A program made the translations under genes and the position numbers. Under the pieces are notes generated by a model. The model did not search any database. It was not told where the DNA came from and saw nothing but the letters and a program-made list of their open reading frames with translations. Below, piece after piece: positions 1-9,278 of a stretch of DNA of 10,320 bases (the first letter of the stretch is position 1; every line of letters starts with the position of its first letter). This DNA comes from an uncultured Eubacteriales bacterium. Lineage in GTDB: Bacteria; Bacillota; Clostridia; Peptostreptococcales; Anaerovoracaceae. The stretch is taken from the NCBI GenBank assembly GCA_902796875.1, contig CADBQT010000260.1, positions 1-10,320 on the forward strand, read 5' to 3'.

Positions 1-470
1 CCGAGGCGGTTCCGGATCTGCTGCACGGCGCCGAAATAGTTCGCGCCCATGATGTCCATCTTATTAATGAATGCGATACGAGGCACATTGTATGTATCCG
101 CCTGCCGCCAGACATTCTCTGACTGAGGCTCTACACCGCCCTTGGCACAGAGTACTGTAACCGCTCCATCAAGAACGCGCAGGGAACGCTCGACCTCTAC
201 GGTGAAGTCCACGTGTCCCGGCGTATCGATGATATTGATCCTGGTATCCTTCCACTGGGCCGTCGTCGCTGCAGAGGTGATCGTAATACCGCGTTCCTGT
301 TCCTGGCTCATCCAGTCCATGACGGCTCCGCCTTCGTGGGTCTCACCCATCTTATGGGTACGACCGGTGTAGAACAGTATTCTTTCCGTTGTGGTAGTCT
401 TGCCGGCATCGATATGTGCCATGATTCCGATATTTCTTGTCTTTTCCAGCGGAAATGCTCTTCCTGGCAT
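1..470 (-). CDS. fusA: Elongation factor G, N-terminal part (gene runs off the left edge)
   Basis: EF-G is the GTPase that drives tRNA-mRNA translocation on the ribosome and, with RRF, ribosome recycling. Only the first 156 residues are in the window; the family is usually near 690-700 residues, so this is an edge cut and not a broken gene. The start is ATG at 470, with an AGGAGG Shine-Dalgarno 6 nt upstream. The GTPase core is readable: P-loop AHIDAGKT (residues 18-25), switch I RGITI (60-64), DTPGH (82-86) with the catalytic-type His86, and NKMD (136-139), which selects guanine. The stretch [11 protein letters not shown] (108-118) is typical of EF-G and excludes EF-Tu. The gene is third in the str operon, 40 bp after rpsG, with no promoter or terminator visible between them, so it is probably co-transcribed with rpsL and rpsG. 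Confidence 0.98.
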   Translation of the reverse strand, partial: MPGRAFPLEKTRNIGIMAHIDAGKTTTTERILFYTGRTHKMGETHEGGAVMDWMSQEQERGITITSAATTAQWKDTRINIIDTPGHVDFTVEVERSLRVLDGAVTVLCAKGGVEPQSENVWRQADTYNVPRIAFINKMDIMGANYFGAVQQIRNRL

Positions 471-510
471 TATTCTCCTCCTTTCTGCTTAGTATCGGTC
501 AGCCCGGGGC

Positions 511-981
511 TTACCATCTGTAGTGGGCAAAGGCCTTGTTGGCTTCTGCCATCTTGTGCGTGTCTTCTTTTCTCTTCACGGATGCACCGGTGTTGTTGGA
601 TGCATCGATGATTTCTTTCGCCAGTCTCTCGGACATGGTCTTCTCGCCTCTGTCTCTGGTGAACTTGGTCAGCCACCGGAGTCCCAGAGTCTGCCGACGA
701 TCCTTGCGGACTTCCACAGGAACCTGATAGTTGGCTCCGCCGACACGTCTCGCCTTGACCTCGAGAACAGGCATGATGTTTTCCATCGCTTTTTCGAATA
801 CTTCCAGGGGATCCTCTCCCGTCGTCTCCTTCACCTGATCAAAGGCGCCGTAGACGATCTTCTGAGCGGTTCCCTTTTTCCCGTCCAGCATGATGCTGTT
901 GATCAGCTTTGCCACAACGACACTGCCGTAAACGGGATCCGGAAGCACTTCGCGCTTAGGTATGTTTCCTTTTCTTGGCAC
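511..981 (-). CDS. rpsG: Small-subunit ribosomal protein S7
   Basis: S7 is a primary 16S rRNA-binding protein that nucleates assembly of the 30S head and lines the E site. The product has 156 residues, the usual bacterial length, and matches S7 throughout: DPVYGS followed by the [13 protein letters not shown] helix near the N terminus, the [15 protein letters not shown] hairpin in the middle, and an AFAHYRW C terminus. I place the start at a GTG at 981, because AGGAGG lies 8 nt upstream and the protein then begins MPRKGN, the expected S7 N terminus. A longer in-frame start at 1074 (ATG) would add 31 residues unlike any S7; only GGAG lies before it, about 3 nt away, so I reject it. In E. coli, S7 represses its own operon by binding the rpsL-rpsG spacer; whether that happens here is not shown by sequence. 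Confidence 0.98.
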   Translation of the reverse strand: MPRKGNIPKREVLPDPVYGSVVVAKLINSIMLDGKKGTAQKIVYGAFDQVKETTGEDPLEVFEKAMENIMPVLEVKARRVGGANYQVPVEVRKDRRQTLGLRWLTKFTRDRGEKTMSERLAKEIIDASNNTGASVKRKEDTHKMAEANKAFAHYRW

Positions 982-1152
982 TACTCTTCCCTCCTTGTAA
1001 ATACCAGTCGGTACTCGAGGACGACACACGGAATTTTCTTCAGCCCGTCCATTCGACGGATTTACTCCCGTCATCGTCTCCGCGATGCCCTGTATCGCCT
1101 TTGCTGCTCGCTGGCAGCGGCATTGAACAAGGGCACTGCAATTTCCCGATTA
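982..1152 (-). other. Long structured rpsL-rpsG spacer, possible translational control element
   Basis: This 171-bp gap is much longer than the other spacers of the operon. It begins with TAA, which directly follows the rpsL TAG and gives tandem stops. The transcript can fold several ways. 1130-1139 pairs with 1082-1091 (ten positions, one A-C mismatch, one G-U). Inside that, GCTGC (1118-1114) pairs with GCAGC (1107-1103). The CCGTC at 1059-1055 can pair either with the upstream GACGG at 1072-1068 or with the downstream GACGG at 1049-1045, so those two hairpins exclude each other. A small TACC/GGTA hairpin (1013-1002) sits just before the AGGAGG of rpsG. The spacer also stays open for 56 codons in phase with rpsG, but the encoded peptide resembles nothing I know. 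A role in S7 feedback is inferred only from its position. Confidence 0.5.
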
Positions 1153-1566
1153 CTACTTCTTCGGCCGTTTGGCTCCATACTTGGATCTGGCCTGCTTTCT
1201 GTCTGCAACTCCAGCGGTATCAAGCGTTCCTCTGACGATATGGTACCGAACACCGGGGAGGTCTTTGACTCTGCCGCCACGGATCAGAACGACGCTGTGC
1301 TCCTGGAGGTTATGACCGATCCCGGGGATGTACGCCGTTACTTCGATACCGTTGGTCAGACGAACCCTGGCGACCTTACGAAGAGCGGAATTCGGCTTCT
1401 TCGGGGTGACCGTCTTGACGGAAGTGCACACGCCACGCTTCTGGGGGGAGTTGACGTTCGTCGCCGTTCTCTTCAGAGAGTTCATTCCCCGGTTCAGCGC
1501 CGGCGCAGTGGATTTCTTCTCGCTGCTGGTTCTGCCCTGACGTACTAATTGGTTAATTGTAGGCAT
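1153..1566 (-). CDS. rpsL: Small-subunit ribosomal protein S12
   Basis: S12 sits at the decoding centre of the 30S subunit and helps monitor codon-anticodon pairing. The product has 137 residues and is of the Gram-positive form: between STAPAL and PQKRGVCT it carries an insertion of about 13 residues that E. coli S12 lacks. The two decoding loops are intact: TPKKPNS (54-60) with Lys56, and GGRVKDLPG (97-105) with Lys101, Asp102 and Pro104. These are the positions at which streptomycin-resistance changes are known, and all carry the wild-type residue. Asp102 corresponds to the aspartate that RimO methylthiolates in E. coli. Start ATG at 1566 has AAAGGAG 7 nt upstream. The stop is a tandem TAG-TAA. 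The gene is first in the str operon and has its own promoter about 60 nt upstream. Confidence 0.99.
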   Translation of the reverse strand: MPTINQLVRQGRTSSEKKSTAPALNRGMNSLKRTATNVNSPQKRGVCTSVKTVTPKKPNSALRKVARVRLTNGIEVTAYIPGIGHNLQEHSVVLIRGGRVKDLPGVRYHIVRGTLDTAGVADRKQARSKYGAKRPKK

Positions 1567-1595
1567 CCTTTGTCTCCTTTCCTAAAGATTTGTCC

Positions 1596-1613
1596 CGGGT
1601 CCCTACAGACCCG
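1596..1613 (-). promoter_or_regulatory. Hairpin in the 5' leader of rpsL
   Basis: CGGGTC (1613-1608) and GACCCG (1601-1596) form a perfect 6-bp GC-rich stem with a 6-nt loop. It lies between the predicted transcription start and the rpsL Shine-Dalgarno. No run of U follows, so it is not an intrinsic terminator. It could protect the 5' end of the transcript or serve as a control element; the sequence does not say which. Confidence 0.5.
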
Positions 1614-1623
1614 CAACATTGTT

Positions 1624-1653
1624 ATTGTATCACTCCCAAATCCTCTGTGTCAA
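1624..1653 (-). promoter_or_regulatory. Sigma-A promoter for the str operon (rpsL-rpsG-fusA)
   Basis: A perfect -35 box TTGACA (1653-1648) is followed after 18 bp by TACAAT (1629-1624). A TG one base upstream of the -10 makes it an extended -10 promoter. The predicted start of transcription is near 1617, giving a leader of roughly 50 nt before rpsL. The promoter lies in the 113-bp gap after the rpoC stop, where no intrinsic terminator is visible, so str genes probably receive both read-through from rpoBC and their own transcript. Confidence 0.8.
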
Positions 1654-1679
1654 CGAATTTCCACAGGGCAGGAATGTGA

Positions 1680-4600
1680 TCAATCCATTGATTCATCTGC
1701 GTCCAGATCGACTTCTGATGCAAAGGCATCCTCGCTGGCGAACTCCGTCGCCGCATCCAGATCATCCACGGTAGCCATCTCCGGGACGACTCCGTCCATC
1801 TCTTCAGCCTGGGCAGCCTCCGCCGCTTCCGCCGCCGCTGCGGCTTCCGCTTCCTCGATGGCCTGCTGGGCCAGCATCTCTCTGTACGCCTCGATGAGCT
1901 CAAGGTTGACGCCGTAGTCCAGACCGATGTTCCGGTATTTCTTCATTCCCGTTCCCGCGGGGATCAGCTTACCGATGATGACGTTCTCCTTAAGGCCTTC
2001 CAGATGGTCCGTCTTGCCTTTGATCGCCGCATCGGTGAGCACCCGGGTCGTTTCCTGGAAGGAAGCGGCCGACAGGAAGGAGTTGGTGGCCAGGGAGGCC
2101 TTGGTGATGCCCAGGAGCATGCGCTCCGCATCCGCCGGCTCTCCGCCTTCGGCCATAGCCTGCTCGTTGGCCTGCTCGACCTCGAACTTGCTGTACTGTC
2201 CGCCGGGGAGCAGATTGGTGTCGCCCGGGTCGTTGACCTTGACCTTGGACAGCATCTGACCGACGATGACCTCGATGTGCTTATCGTTAATGTCTACACC
2301 CTGGTTCTTGTACACCCTCTGGACTTCCTTGAGGAGATACTGGTAGACGCCGTCGACGCCGTTCAGTCTCAGGATGTCCTTGGGATCCAGCGGGCCGCTG
2401 GTGATGTTGGAACCTGCGGTGACGTATTCTCCCTCTTTGACGCTGATCCTTGCGCCATAGGGGAGCTCGTATACGGTTTCTTCTTCGCCGCGGACCACGA
2501 TCTCCGTCTTGTTGTCCGTGGTGGATTCGATGGACACCACGGTTCCGTCGGCTTCACAGATCTGGGCAAGACCCTTGGGCTTTCTCGCCTCGAAGAGCTC
2601 TTCGACTCTGGGCAGACCCTGGGTGATGTCGGATCCGGCAACACCGCCGGTATGGAAGGTCCGCATGGTGAGCTGAGTACCCGGCTCGCCGATGGACTGA
2701 GCCGCCTGGATGCCGACCGCCTCGCCGATGTTGACGCTCTCGCCGGTGGCCAGGTTACGGCCGTAGCACTTGGAGCAGACGCCCGACTGACTCTGGCAGG
2801 TCATGACCGAACGGATGGCGACGCTCTTGATGCCTGCGGCCTGGATCATATCCGCCGCGGCTTCGCTGATCTCTTCATCCTGCTCCACGATCACCTCGCC
2901 CGTCTCCGGATGGAGGATGTCGTTGAGAGCGGTCCGGCCGATGATACGGTCTCTCAGCTTTTCGATGACCTCATCGTTTTCCGCATTGAATTCGCTGACT
3001 TCGATACCCTCTTCCGTTCCGCAGTCGTCCTCTCTGACGATCACGTTGTGGGATACGTCCACCAGACGACGGGTCAGATAACCGGAGTCCGCAGTACGCA
3101 GAGCGGTATCCGCCAGTCCCTTTCTGGCTCCGTTGGAGGAAAGGAAGTATTCCAGTACAGACAGGCCTTCACGGAAGTTGGCCTTGATGGGGATCTCGAT
3201 GGTCTTACCGGTAGCGTTGGCCATGTTGCCTCGCATACCGCCGATCTGGCTGATCTGGCTCTTGTTGCCTCGAGCACCGGAGTTGGCCATGATGAACATG
3301 TTGTTCAGGGAGCCCAGGTTCTCCATCAGGGCGTCCGCCACGTCATCGGTGGTCTTCTTCCAGATCTTCAGTACCTGATCGTATCTCTCACGGTCGGAGA
3401 TAAGACCGCTTCTGTATGCCTTGTCGTATTTGTCGACGACCTCTTCCGCCTCGGCGATGATCCGCTCCTTGGCTTCCGGGATCTCCATGTCGGAGATGCT
3501 GATGGTGATCGCCGCCTTGGTGGAATAGTGGTAACCCATATCCTTGATGTAGTCCAGCATCAGGACGGTGTCCGTATTTCCGTGGATCCGGTAGCACCGG
3601 TCGATGATGTCGCCCAGGGCCTTCTTGTCGCAGAGGAAGTCGATCTCCAGGGAATAGGGATCCGCTTCTCTGTCCTCGACATAGCCCAGATCCTGGGGGA
3701 TCTGCTGGTTGAAGATGAACCGGCCGACGGTGGATTCCACCAGTTTGCCGCGAGTGTCGTCTTCATCGGCGAACATTCTCACCTTGACTCTGGCGTGGAT
3801 CCCTACCTTACCCGTCTCGTAGGCCATGAGCATCTCTTCCAGATCGGTAAAGGTCCTGCCGTCTCCCAGTTCCGCCGGAGTGTTTCTCTCCCCTTCTTCC
3901 TGGCCGGGGTGGGTCAGGTAGTAGCTGCCCAGGATCATGTCCTGAGTCGGCGTGGTGATGGGGGATCCGTCCTTGGGGGCCAGGATGTTGTTGACGGACA
4001 GCATGAGGAATCTGGCCTCCGCCTGCGCCTCTACGCTGAGGGGCACGTGGACAGCCATCTGGTCTCCGTCGAAGTCCGCGTTGAACGCCGTACAGGCCAG
4101 GGGATGGAGCTTGATCGCCTTACCCTCGACCAGAACGGGCTCGAATGCCTGGATACCCAGACGGTGCAGGGTCGGAGCACGGTTGAGCATGACCGGATGT
4201 TCTTTAATCACGCCTTCCAGGACTTCCCATACCGCCGGATCGACCTTCTCGACCATTCTCTTGGCGCTCTTGATGTTGGGAGCCGTCTCGTTCTCCACCA
4301 GAAGCTTCATGATGAAAGGCTTGAACAGCTCCAGCGCCATCTCCTTGGGCAGACCGCACTGATAGAACTTCAGTTCCGGGCCGACGACGATAACGGAACG
4401 TCCCGAGTAGTCTACCCGTTTACCCAGCAGGTTCTGACGGAATCTTCCCTGCTTGCCCTTGAGCATATCCGAAAGGGATTTCAAAGGCCGGGATCCCGGT
4501 CCGGTGACCGCGCGGCCTCTCCGGCCGTTGTCGATCAGCGCGTCCACCGCCTCCTGGAGCATCCGCTTCTCGTTCCGGACGATGATGTCCGGAGCGTTGA

Positions 4601-5435
4601 GCTCAAGCAGTCTCTTCAGACGATTATTTCTGTTGATGACCCGACGATACAGATCGTTCAGGTCGGATGTGGCAAAACGTCCGCCGTCCAGCTGGACCAT
4701 GGGACGCAGATCCGGCGGAATGACGGGGATGACGTCCAGCACCATCCACTCCGGCCGGTTGCCGGAGATCCGGAGGGCTTCGATGACTTCCAGCCGGCGC
4801 ACGATCCGGACCTTCTTCTGGCCCGTCGCTTTTTCCAGCTGTTCCTTCAGCTCTGCACTCAGCTCCTCAAGGTCCACTCTCTCCAGCAGCTCCTTGATGG
4901 CGGATGCTCCGATGCCCGCCTTGAACTTGATGGCCGGGTCATCCATGGCTTCACGATACTGGTCCTCGGTGAGGATCTCCATATAGGAGAATCCGGAATC
5001 GCCGGGGTCCGTAACGATGAAGTTGGCAAAGTACAGGATCTTCTCCAGAGTTCTGGGGGACAGATCCAGCACCAGTCCCATCCGGGACGGGATGCCTTTG
5101 AAGTACCAGATGTGAGACACGGGAGTGGTCAGCTCGATGTGACCCATCCGCTCACGCCTGACTTTGGCCTTGGTGACTTCGACTCCGCACTTGTCGCAGA
5201 CGATGCCCTTGTAGCGGATCCTCTTGTATTTACCGCAGTGACACTCCCAGTCCTTGGTGGGTCCGAAGATCCGTTCACAGTAAAGACCGTCCCTCTCGGG
5301 CTTCAGCGTCCTGTAGTTGATGGTTTCCGGTTTGGTTACCTCGCCATGAGACCAGCTGCGAATCTTTTCCGGCGATGCCAGCTCGATTTTCAGGGAATCA
5401 AAATTGTTCAGTTCAACGTTCGTATCTTCACGCAT
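1680..5435 (-). CDS. rpoC: DNA-directed RNA polymerase subunit beta'
   Basis: Beta' forms the clamp and, with beta, the active site of RNA polymerase. The product has 1251 residues and is intact. Visible elements in order: zinc site with Cys65, Cys67, Cys80 and Cys83; the switch-2/clamp region [11 protein letters not shown] (338-348); catalytic loop NADFDGDQM (452-460), where Asp454, Asp456 and Asp458 hold the active-site Mg; bridge helix (about 759-794); second zinc site Cys805, Cys880, Cys887 and Cys890; trigger loop around Met924, Arg925 and His928. It lacks the large SI3 trigger-loop insertion of E. coli. In the bridge helix the usual SxHGARKG reads SSNGARKG, with Asn769 in place of His. 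The last 60 residues (1192-1251) are rich in Ala and Asp/Glu with no Lys or Arg. Start ATG at 5435 has AAAGGGG 8 nt upstream, only 15 bp after rpoB, which suggests translational coupling. Confidence 0.99.
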   Translation of the reverse strand: MREDTNVELNNFDSLKIELASPEKIRSWSHGEVTKPETINYRTLKPERDGLYCERIFGPTKDWECHCGKYKRIRYKGIVCDKCGVEVTKAKVRRERMGHIELTTPVSHIWYFKGIPSRMGLVLDLSPRTLEKILYFANFIVTDPGDSGFSYMEILTEDQYREAMDDPAIKFKAGIGASAIKELLERVDLEELSAELKEQLEKATGQKKVRIVRRLEVIEALRISGNRPEWMVLDVIPVIPPDLRPMVQLDGGRFATSDLNDLYRRVINRNNRLKRLLELNAPDIIVRNEKRMLQEAVDALIDNGRRGRAVTGPGSRPLKSLSDMLKGKQGRFRQNLLGKRVDYSGRSVIVVGPELKFYQCGLPKEMALELFKPFIMKLLVENETAPNIKSAKRMVEKVDPAVWEVLEGVIKEHPVMLNRAPTLHRLGIQAFEPVLVEGKAIKLHPLACTAFNADFDGDQMAVHVPLSVEAQAEARFLMLSVNNILAPKDGSPITTPTQDMILGSYYLTHPGQEEGERNTPAELGDGRTFTDLEEMLMAYETGKVGIHARVKVRMFADEDDTRGKLVESTVGRFIFNQQIPQDLGYVEDREADPYSLEIDFLCDKKALGDIIDRCYRIHGNTDTVLMLDYIKDMGYHYSTKAAITISISDMEIPEAKERIIAEAEEVVDKYDKAYRSGLISDRERYDQVLKIWKKTTDDVADALMENLGSLNNMFIMANSGARGNKSQISQIGGMRGNMANATGKTIEIPIKANFREGLSVLEYFLSSNGARKGLADTALRTADSGYLTRRLVDVSHNVIVREDDCGTEEGIEVSEFNAENDEVIEKLRDRIIGRTALNDILHPETGEVIVEQDEEISEAAADMIQAAGIKSVAIRSVMTCQSQSGVCSKCYGRNLATGESVNIGEAVGIQAAQSIGEPGTQLTMRTFHTGGVAGSDITQGLPRVEELFEARKPKGLAQICEADGTVVSIESTTDNKTEIVVRGEEETVYELPYGARISVKEGEYVTAGSNITSGPLDPKDILRLNGVDGVYQYLLKEVQRVYKNQGVDINDKHIEVIVGQMLSKVKVNDPGDTNLLPGGQYSKFEVEQANEQAMAEGGEPADAERMLLGITKASLATNSFLSAASFQETTRVLTDAAIKGKTDHLEGLKENVIIGKLIPAGTGMKKYRNIGLDYGVNLELIEAYREMLAQQAIEEAEAAAAAEAAEAAQAEEMDGVVPEMATVDDLDAATEFASEDAFASEVDLDADESMD

Positions 5436-5450
5436 TCTCAGTACCCCTTT

Positions 5451-8400
5451 CTATTCTTCGTCAGCTTCGATCTCTTCATCGATCTCGGAGAGGCTGTCCA
5501 GATCTTCAAGATCCGGCTCCTCTTCGTCGACGGATTCCAGCTCCGCCTCATCCGGCTCGATGTCGTCCAGTTCCTCGTGGAAGTCTTCTTCCTCGTCGAT
5601 CTCCTCTTCCGGCTCCTCGGGAGGTTCTTCGTCGCTCATTTCCACGACCCCCTCGATGTTAGCGATATCCGCCAGTTCATCGTCCTCCCGGATCTCGATC
5701 TCCTCGTTGTCCTCAGAGAGGGCCTTCACATCCAGACACAGACTCTGCATCTCCTTGATCAGGACCTTGAAGGACTCGGGGATACCCGGTTCCGGAATGT
5801 TCTCACCCTTGACGATGGCTTCGAAGGTCTTGACTCTGCCGATCACGTCATCGGACTTGATGGTCAGGATCTCCTGCAGGGTGTAGGCTGCGCCGTAGGC
5901 TTCCAGGGCCCAGACTTCCATTTCGCCGAAACGCTGTCCGCCGAACTGGGCTTTTCCGCCCAAAGGCTGCTGGGTGACCAGGGAGTACGGCCCGGTGCTT
6001 CTGGCGTGGATCTTGTCGTCGACCAGATGGTGGAGCTTCAGCATGTACATGTAGCCCACCGTGACCGGATTGTCGAAGTATTCTCCCGTCCGGCCGTCTC
6101 TCAGACGGAGCTTGCCGCTCTCGTCGAATCCGGTCTCCTTCAGGAGTTTGATGATATCTTTCTCATTGGCCCCGTCAAATACCGGGGTGGCGATGGCCCA
6201 GTCTTTGTTCTTCGCCGCAAGACCAAGGTGGACTTCCAGCACCTGCCCGACGTTCATTCGTGAGGGAACGCCCAGGGGGTTCAGCATGACCTGAAGGGGC
6301 ACACCGTTCTCCAGGAAAGGCATATCCGCTTCCGGAAGGATCCGGGAGATAACGCCCTTGTTCCCGTGACGTCCGGCCATCTTATCACCTACGGAGATCT
6401 TTCTCTTGGTGGCGATGTATACGCGGACCAGCTTGTTCACACCGGGAGGAAGCTCGTCTCCGTTCTCTCTGGTGAAGGTACGGACATCCACGACGATACC
6501 CGTCTCCCCGTGGGGGACCTTGAGGGAGGTGTCTCTGACCTCTCTCGCCTTTTCACCGAAGATGGCCCGGAGAAGCCGCTCTTCCGGCGTCGGCTCCGAC
6601 TCACCCTTGGGGGTGACTTTGCCCACCAGAATATCGGAAGAGTTGACCTCCGCACCGATGCGGACGATACCTTCCTCATCCAGATCCTTCAGGGATTCCT
6701 CGCTTACGTTGGGGATGTCCCGGGTGATCTCTTCGGGGCCAAGCTTGGTGTCTCTGGCTTCCGACTCGTATTTCTCGATATGGATCGATGTGAGGACATC
6801 GTCCATGATCAGCTTCTCGTTCAGGATGATGGCATCCTCGTAGTTGTAGCCTTCCCAGGTCATGAAGCCGACGAGAAGGTTCTTGCCCAGGGCTACTTCG
6901 CCGTTGGCCGTAGAGGGGCCGTCCGCGATGACCTCACCCTCGTCCACGTGCTCGCCGCCGACGACGATGGGTCTCTGGTTGATGCAGGTGCCCTGGTTGG
7001 ACCGCTTGAACTTCAGCAGCGCATACCGGTCCACGCCTTCCCCGTCGTCTCTGGTGATGCGGATCTCATCCGCCGCGACATAGGAGACCGTTCCGCTGTG
7101 CTTGGCCAGCTGAACGACGCCGGAGTCTCTGGCTGCCTTGTATTCGATACCCGTTCCGATCATGGGAGATTCGGTCACCATGAGGGGCACCGCCTGACGC
7201 TGCATGTTGGATCCCATCAGGGCCCGGTTCGCGTCGTCGTTTTCCAGGAAGGGGATCATCGCCGTAGCCACGGAGACGACCTGCTTGGGGGAAACGTCCA
7301 TGTAGTCCACGGTCTCCCGGGGAACCAGATCGATGTCTCCGCCGGATCCTCTGGCCGCCACCTTCAGGTTCACGAAGTGACCTTCGGAATCCAAAGGCTC
7401 GTTGGCCTGGGCCACGATCTTATCCTCTTCATCGTCCGCCGTCAGATAGTGGATCTCTTCCAGGACCTTGCCCGTTTCCTTATCCACTACACGGTACGGG
7501 GTCTCGATGAATCCGTACTGGTTGATGACGCCGTAGGTGGTCAGAGAACCGATCAGTCCGATGTTGGGACCTTCAGGCGTCTCGATGGGGCACATCCGGC
7601 CGTAGTGGCTGTGGTGGACGTCACGGACTTCAAATCCTGCACGCTCTCTGGAAAGGCCTCCCGGGCCAAGGGCGGACAGTCTTCTCTTATGGGTCAGCTC
7701 GGCCAGCGGGTTGGTCTGGTCCATGAACTGGGAGAGCTGGGAACTTCCGAAGAATTCCTTGATGGATGCGGTGACCGGACGGATGTTCATCAGGCCCTGA
7801 GGCGTGATCTCTGCGCTGTCCTGGGTGGTCATCCGCTCCCGGATGGTCCGCTCCATACGGGACAGGCCGATCCGGATCTGGTTCTGGAGCAGTTCGCCTA
7901 CCGTACGGAGACGACGGTTGCCCAGATGGTCGATATCGTCGATGTTGCCCACGCCGTAGTTCAGGTTCAGCAGGTAACTGACGGATGCGATCACGTCGGC
8001 CACCAGGATGTGCTTCGGCGACAGGTCGAACTTGCGCAGGCGCAGGGCGTCCTTCAGAGCCGCTTCGCCTTCGCTGCCGTATTCGTTGATGATCTCCATC
8101 AGCACCGGGTAGTAGACCTTGTCGGCGATCTTCAGGTCGGAGATATCGAACTCGATGTATTTGTGGATGTCTACGAACTGGTTACCGATGACTTTGGTCG
8201 TATCGCTCTCGTCGTAGGGGGAATGTACCAGAACGCTGAGCACGCCGGCATCTTCGATCTGCCGGGCAAGCTCCTTGTCCACTACAGTATCCGCTTCAGC
8301 CAGGACTTCGCCGGTGTTGGGGTCGATGACCGCCTCGGCGACGGCATTGCCAACCAGCCGGTTGAACAGGCCCAGCTTCTTGTTGTATTTATATCTTCCC

Positions 8401-9206
8401 ACTCTGGCCAGGTCGTAGCGCTTGGGATCGAAGAAGGTGGAGTTGAAGAGGTTCTGGGCGCCCTCCAGCGTGGGAGGCTCGCCGGGTCTCATCTTCTTGT
8501 AGATCTCCTTGATGCCTTCCTCGTAGTTGGTGGTCGTATCCTTTTCCAGAGTCTTCATCAGACGGGGATCCTCGCCGAACACGTCGATGATCTCCTGATT
8601 GCTGCTCAGGCCCACCGCCCGAAGAAGGATGGTGGCCGGCTGCTTTCTCGTCCGGTCCACTCTGACGGACAGCACTTCATTGGAGTCCGTCTCATACTCC
8701 AGCCATGCGCCCCGGTTGGGGATGACCTGGGTCGAGAAGAGGTTCTTGCCGTACTTGTCGATCTCTTTGTCGTAGTAAGGTCCGGGAGAACGGACGAGCT
8801 GCGTAACCACAACACGCTCCGCTCCGTTATATATAAAGGTACCTTTTTCGGTCATCAGCGGGAAGTCGCCCATAAACACTTCCTGCGTCTTGACCTCACC
8901 GGTCTCCTGATTGACCAGCCGTACCTGCACCTTCAAAGGAGCCGCATAGGTGACGTCTCTCTCCTTGCACTCTTCCTGCTCGTATTTCGGAGGATCCGAA
9001 AGAGAGTAGTCGATGAATTCAAGGACGAGATTTTCCGTATATCCCTTGATCGGAGAAACATCTTCAAAAACTTCACGAAGACCTTCCTCCACAAACCATT
9101 TGTACGAATCTGTCTGGATCTGAATGAGATTCGGCATCTCCGCAACTTCGTTGATTTTGGAAAAGGTCATCCGCTCTTTTCGTCCTAATTTAATGGGATT
9201 GGGCAT
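5451..9206 (-). CDS. rpoB: DNA-directed RNA polymerase subunit beta
   Basis: Beta is the second large catalytic subunit of RNA polymerase. The product has 1251 residues. Visible elements (numbered from the chosen start): the rifampicin pocket, beginning [13 protein letters not shown] (485-497) and ending [10 protein letters not shown] (508-517), with Asp496, His506 and Ser511 all wild type; the flap region around [19 protein letters not shown] (873-891); catalytic lysines Lys942 (GDKMAG) and Lys950 (GNKGVIS); and the C-terminal [19 protein letters not shown] motif near 1079-1097, which contacts beta'. Residues 1162-1251 are an extremely acidic tail, 50 of 90 being Asp or Glu. I choose ATG at 9206 because AAGGAG lies 8 nt upstream; the in-frame GTG at 9215 overlaps that Shine-Dalgarno and cannot be the start. 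By chance the gene has the same length as rpoC. Confidence 0.99.
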   Translation of the reverse strand: MPNPIKLGRKERMTFSKINEVAEMPNLIQIQTDSYKWFVEEGLREVFEDVSPIKGYTENLVLEFIDYSLSDPPKYEQEECKERDVTYAAPLKVQVRLVNQETGEVKTQEVFMGDFPLMTEKGTFIYNGAERVVVTQLVRSPGPYYDKEIDKYGKNLFSTQVIPNRGAWLEYETDSNEVLSVRVDRTRKQPATILLRAVGLSSNQEIIDVFGEDPRLMKTLEKDTTTNYEEGIKEIYKKMRPGEPPTLEGAQNLFNSTFFDPKRYDLARVGRYKYNKKLGLFNRLVGNAVAEAVIDPNTGEVLAEADTVVDKELARQIEDAGVLSVLVHSPYDESDTTKVIGNQFVDIHKYIEFDISDLKIADKVYYPVLMEIINEYGSEGEAALKDALRLRKFDLSPKHILVADVIASVSYLLNLNYGVGNIDDIDHLGNRRLRTVGELLQNQIRIGLSRMERTIRERMTTQDSAEITPQGLMNIRPVTASIKEFFGSSQLSQFMDQTNPLAELTHKRRLSALGPGGLSRERAGFEVRDVHHSHYGRMCPIETPEGPNIGLIGSLTTYGVINQYGFIETPYRVVDKETGKVLEEIHYLTADDEEDKIVAQANEPLDSEGHFVNLKVAARGSGGDIDLVPRETVDYMDVSPKQVVSVATAMIPFLENDDANRALMGSNMQRQAVPLMVTESPMIGTGIEYKAARDSGVVQLAKHSGTVSYVAADEIRITRDDGEGVDRYALLKFKRSNQGTCINQRPIVVGGEHVDEGEVIADGPSTANGEVALGKNLLVGFMTWEGYNYEDAIILNEKLIMDDVLTSIHIEKYESEARDTKLGPEEITRDIPNVSEESLKDLDEEGIVRIGAEVNSSDILVGKVTPKGESEPTPEERLLRAIFGEKAREVRDTSLKVPHGETGIVVDVRTFTRENGDELPPGVNKLVRVYIATKRKISVGDKMAGRHGNKGVISRILPEADMPFLENGVPLQVMLNPLGVPSRMNVGQVLEVHLGLAAKNKDWAIATPVFDGANEKDIIKLLKETGFDESGKLRLRDGRTGEYFDNPVTVGYMYMLKLHHLVDDKIHARSTGPYSLVTQQPLGGKAQFGGQRFGEMEVWALEAYGAAYTLQEILTIKSDDVIGRVKTFEAIVKGENIPEPGIPESFKVLIKEMQSLCLDVKALSEDNEEIEIREDDELADIANIEGVVEMSDEEPPEEPEEEIDEEEDFHEELDDIEPDEAELESVDEEEPDLEDLDSLSEIDEEIEADEE

Positions 9207-9249
9207 ATTGATCACTCCTTAAAATCGCAATAGATTACATTTGCAGGGC

Positions 9250-9278
9250 AATTTAATATGATAACATTGGTCTGTCAA
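9250..9278 (-). promoter_or_regulatory. Second (downstream) sigma-A-like promoter for rpoBC
   Basis: A second perfect TTGACA (9278-9273) is followed after exactly 17 bp by TAAATT (9255-9250), which matches the -10 consensus at four of six positions. It overlaps the first promoter with an 8-bp offset. Its predicted start is near 9243. The weaker -10 suggests it is the minor one, or that it merely affects polymerase placement. Confidence 0.5.

Noticed and set aside
501..511. GC-rich palindrome at the end of rpsG as a terminator
   Set aside because: The AGCCCCGGGCT element allows only a 4-bp stem with a 3-nt loop and no U-tract follows; fusA begins 40 bp later with a good ribosome binding site.
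511..1074. S7 extended by 31 residues from an ATG at 1074
   Set aside because: The GTG at 981 has a full AGGAGG 8 nt upstream and gives the canonical S7 N terminus; the ATG at 1074 has only GGAG about 3 nt before it.
523..1548. 341-codon open frame on the plus strand opposite rpsG and rpsL
   Set aside because: It is in the codon-aligned antisense register of both genes, which happen to share a frame; no domain or ribosome binding signal supports it.
1596..1613. GC-rich hairpin after rpoC as a transcription terminator
   Set aside because: It lies downstream of the str promoter and is followed by ACAAAT and not by a run of U, so it fits a leader structure better.
5024..5435. Drug-resistance or defence features in the polymerase genes
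   Set aside because: The rifampicin pocket of RpoB and the streptomycin-related positions of S12 all carry wild-type residues, and the zinc and catalytic sites of RpoC are intact.
2004..6263. 1419-codon open frame on the plus strand across rpoC and rpoB
   Set aside because: It is the codon-aligned mirror of two certain genes and is explained by their avoidance of TTA, CTA and TCA. The translation has no recognisable domain and spans two unrelated genes and their spacer.
6366..9188. 940-codon open frame on the plus strand opposite rpoB
   Set aside because: Same cause: codon-aligned antisense of rpoB, with no recognisable protein features.
5451..9215. RpoB starting at the GTG at 9215, three codons upstream
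   Set aside because: That GTG overlaps the AAGGAG motif that is correctly spaced (8 nt) for the ATG at 9206.
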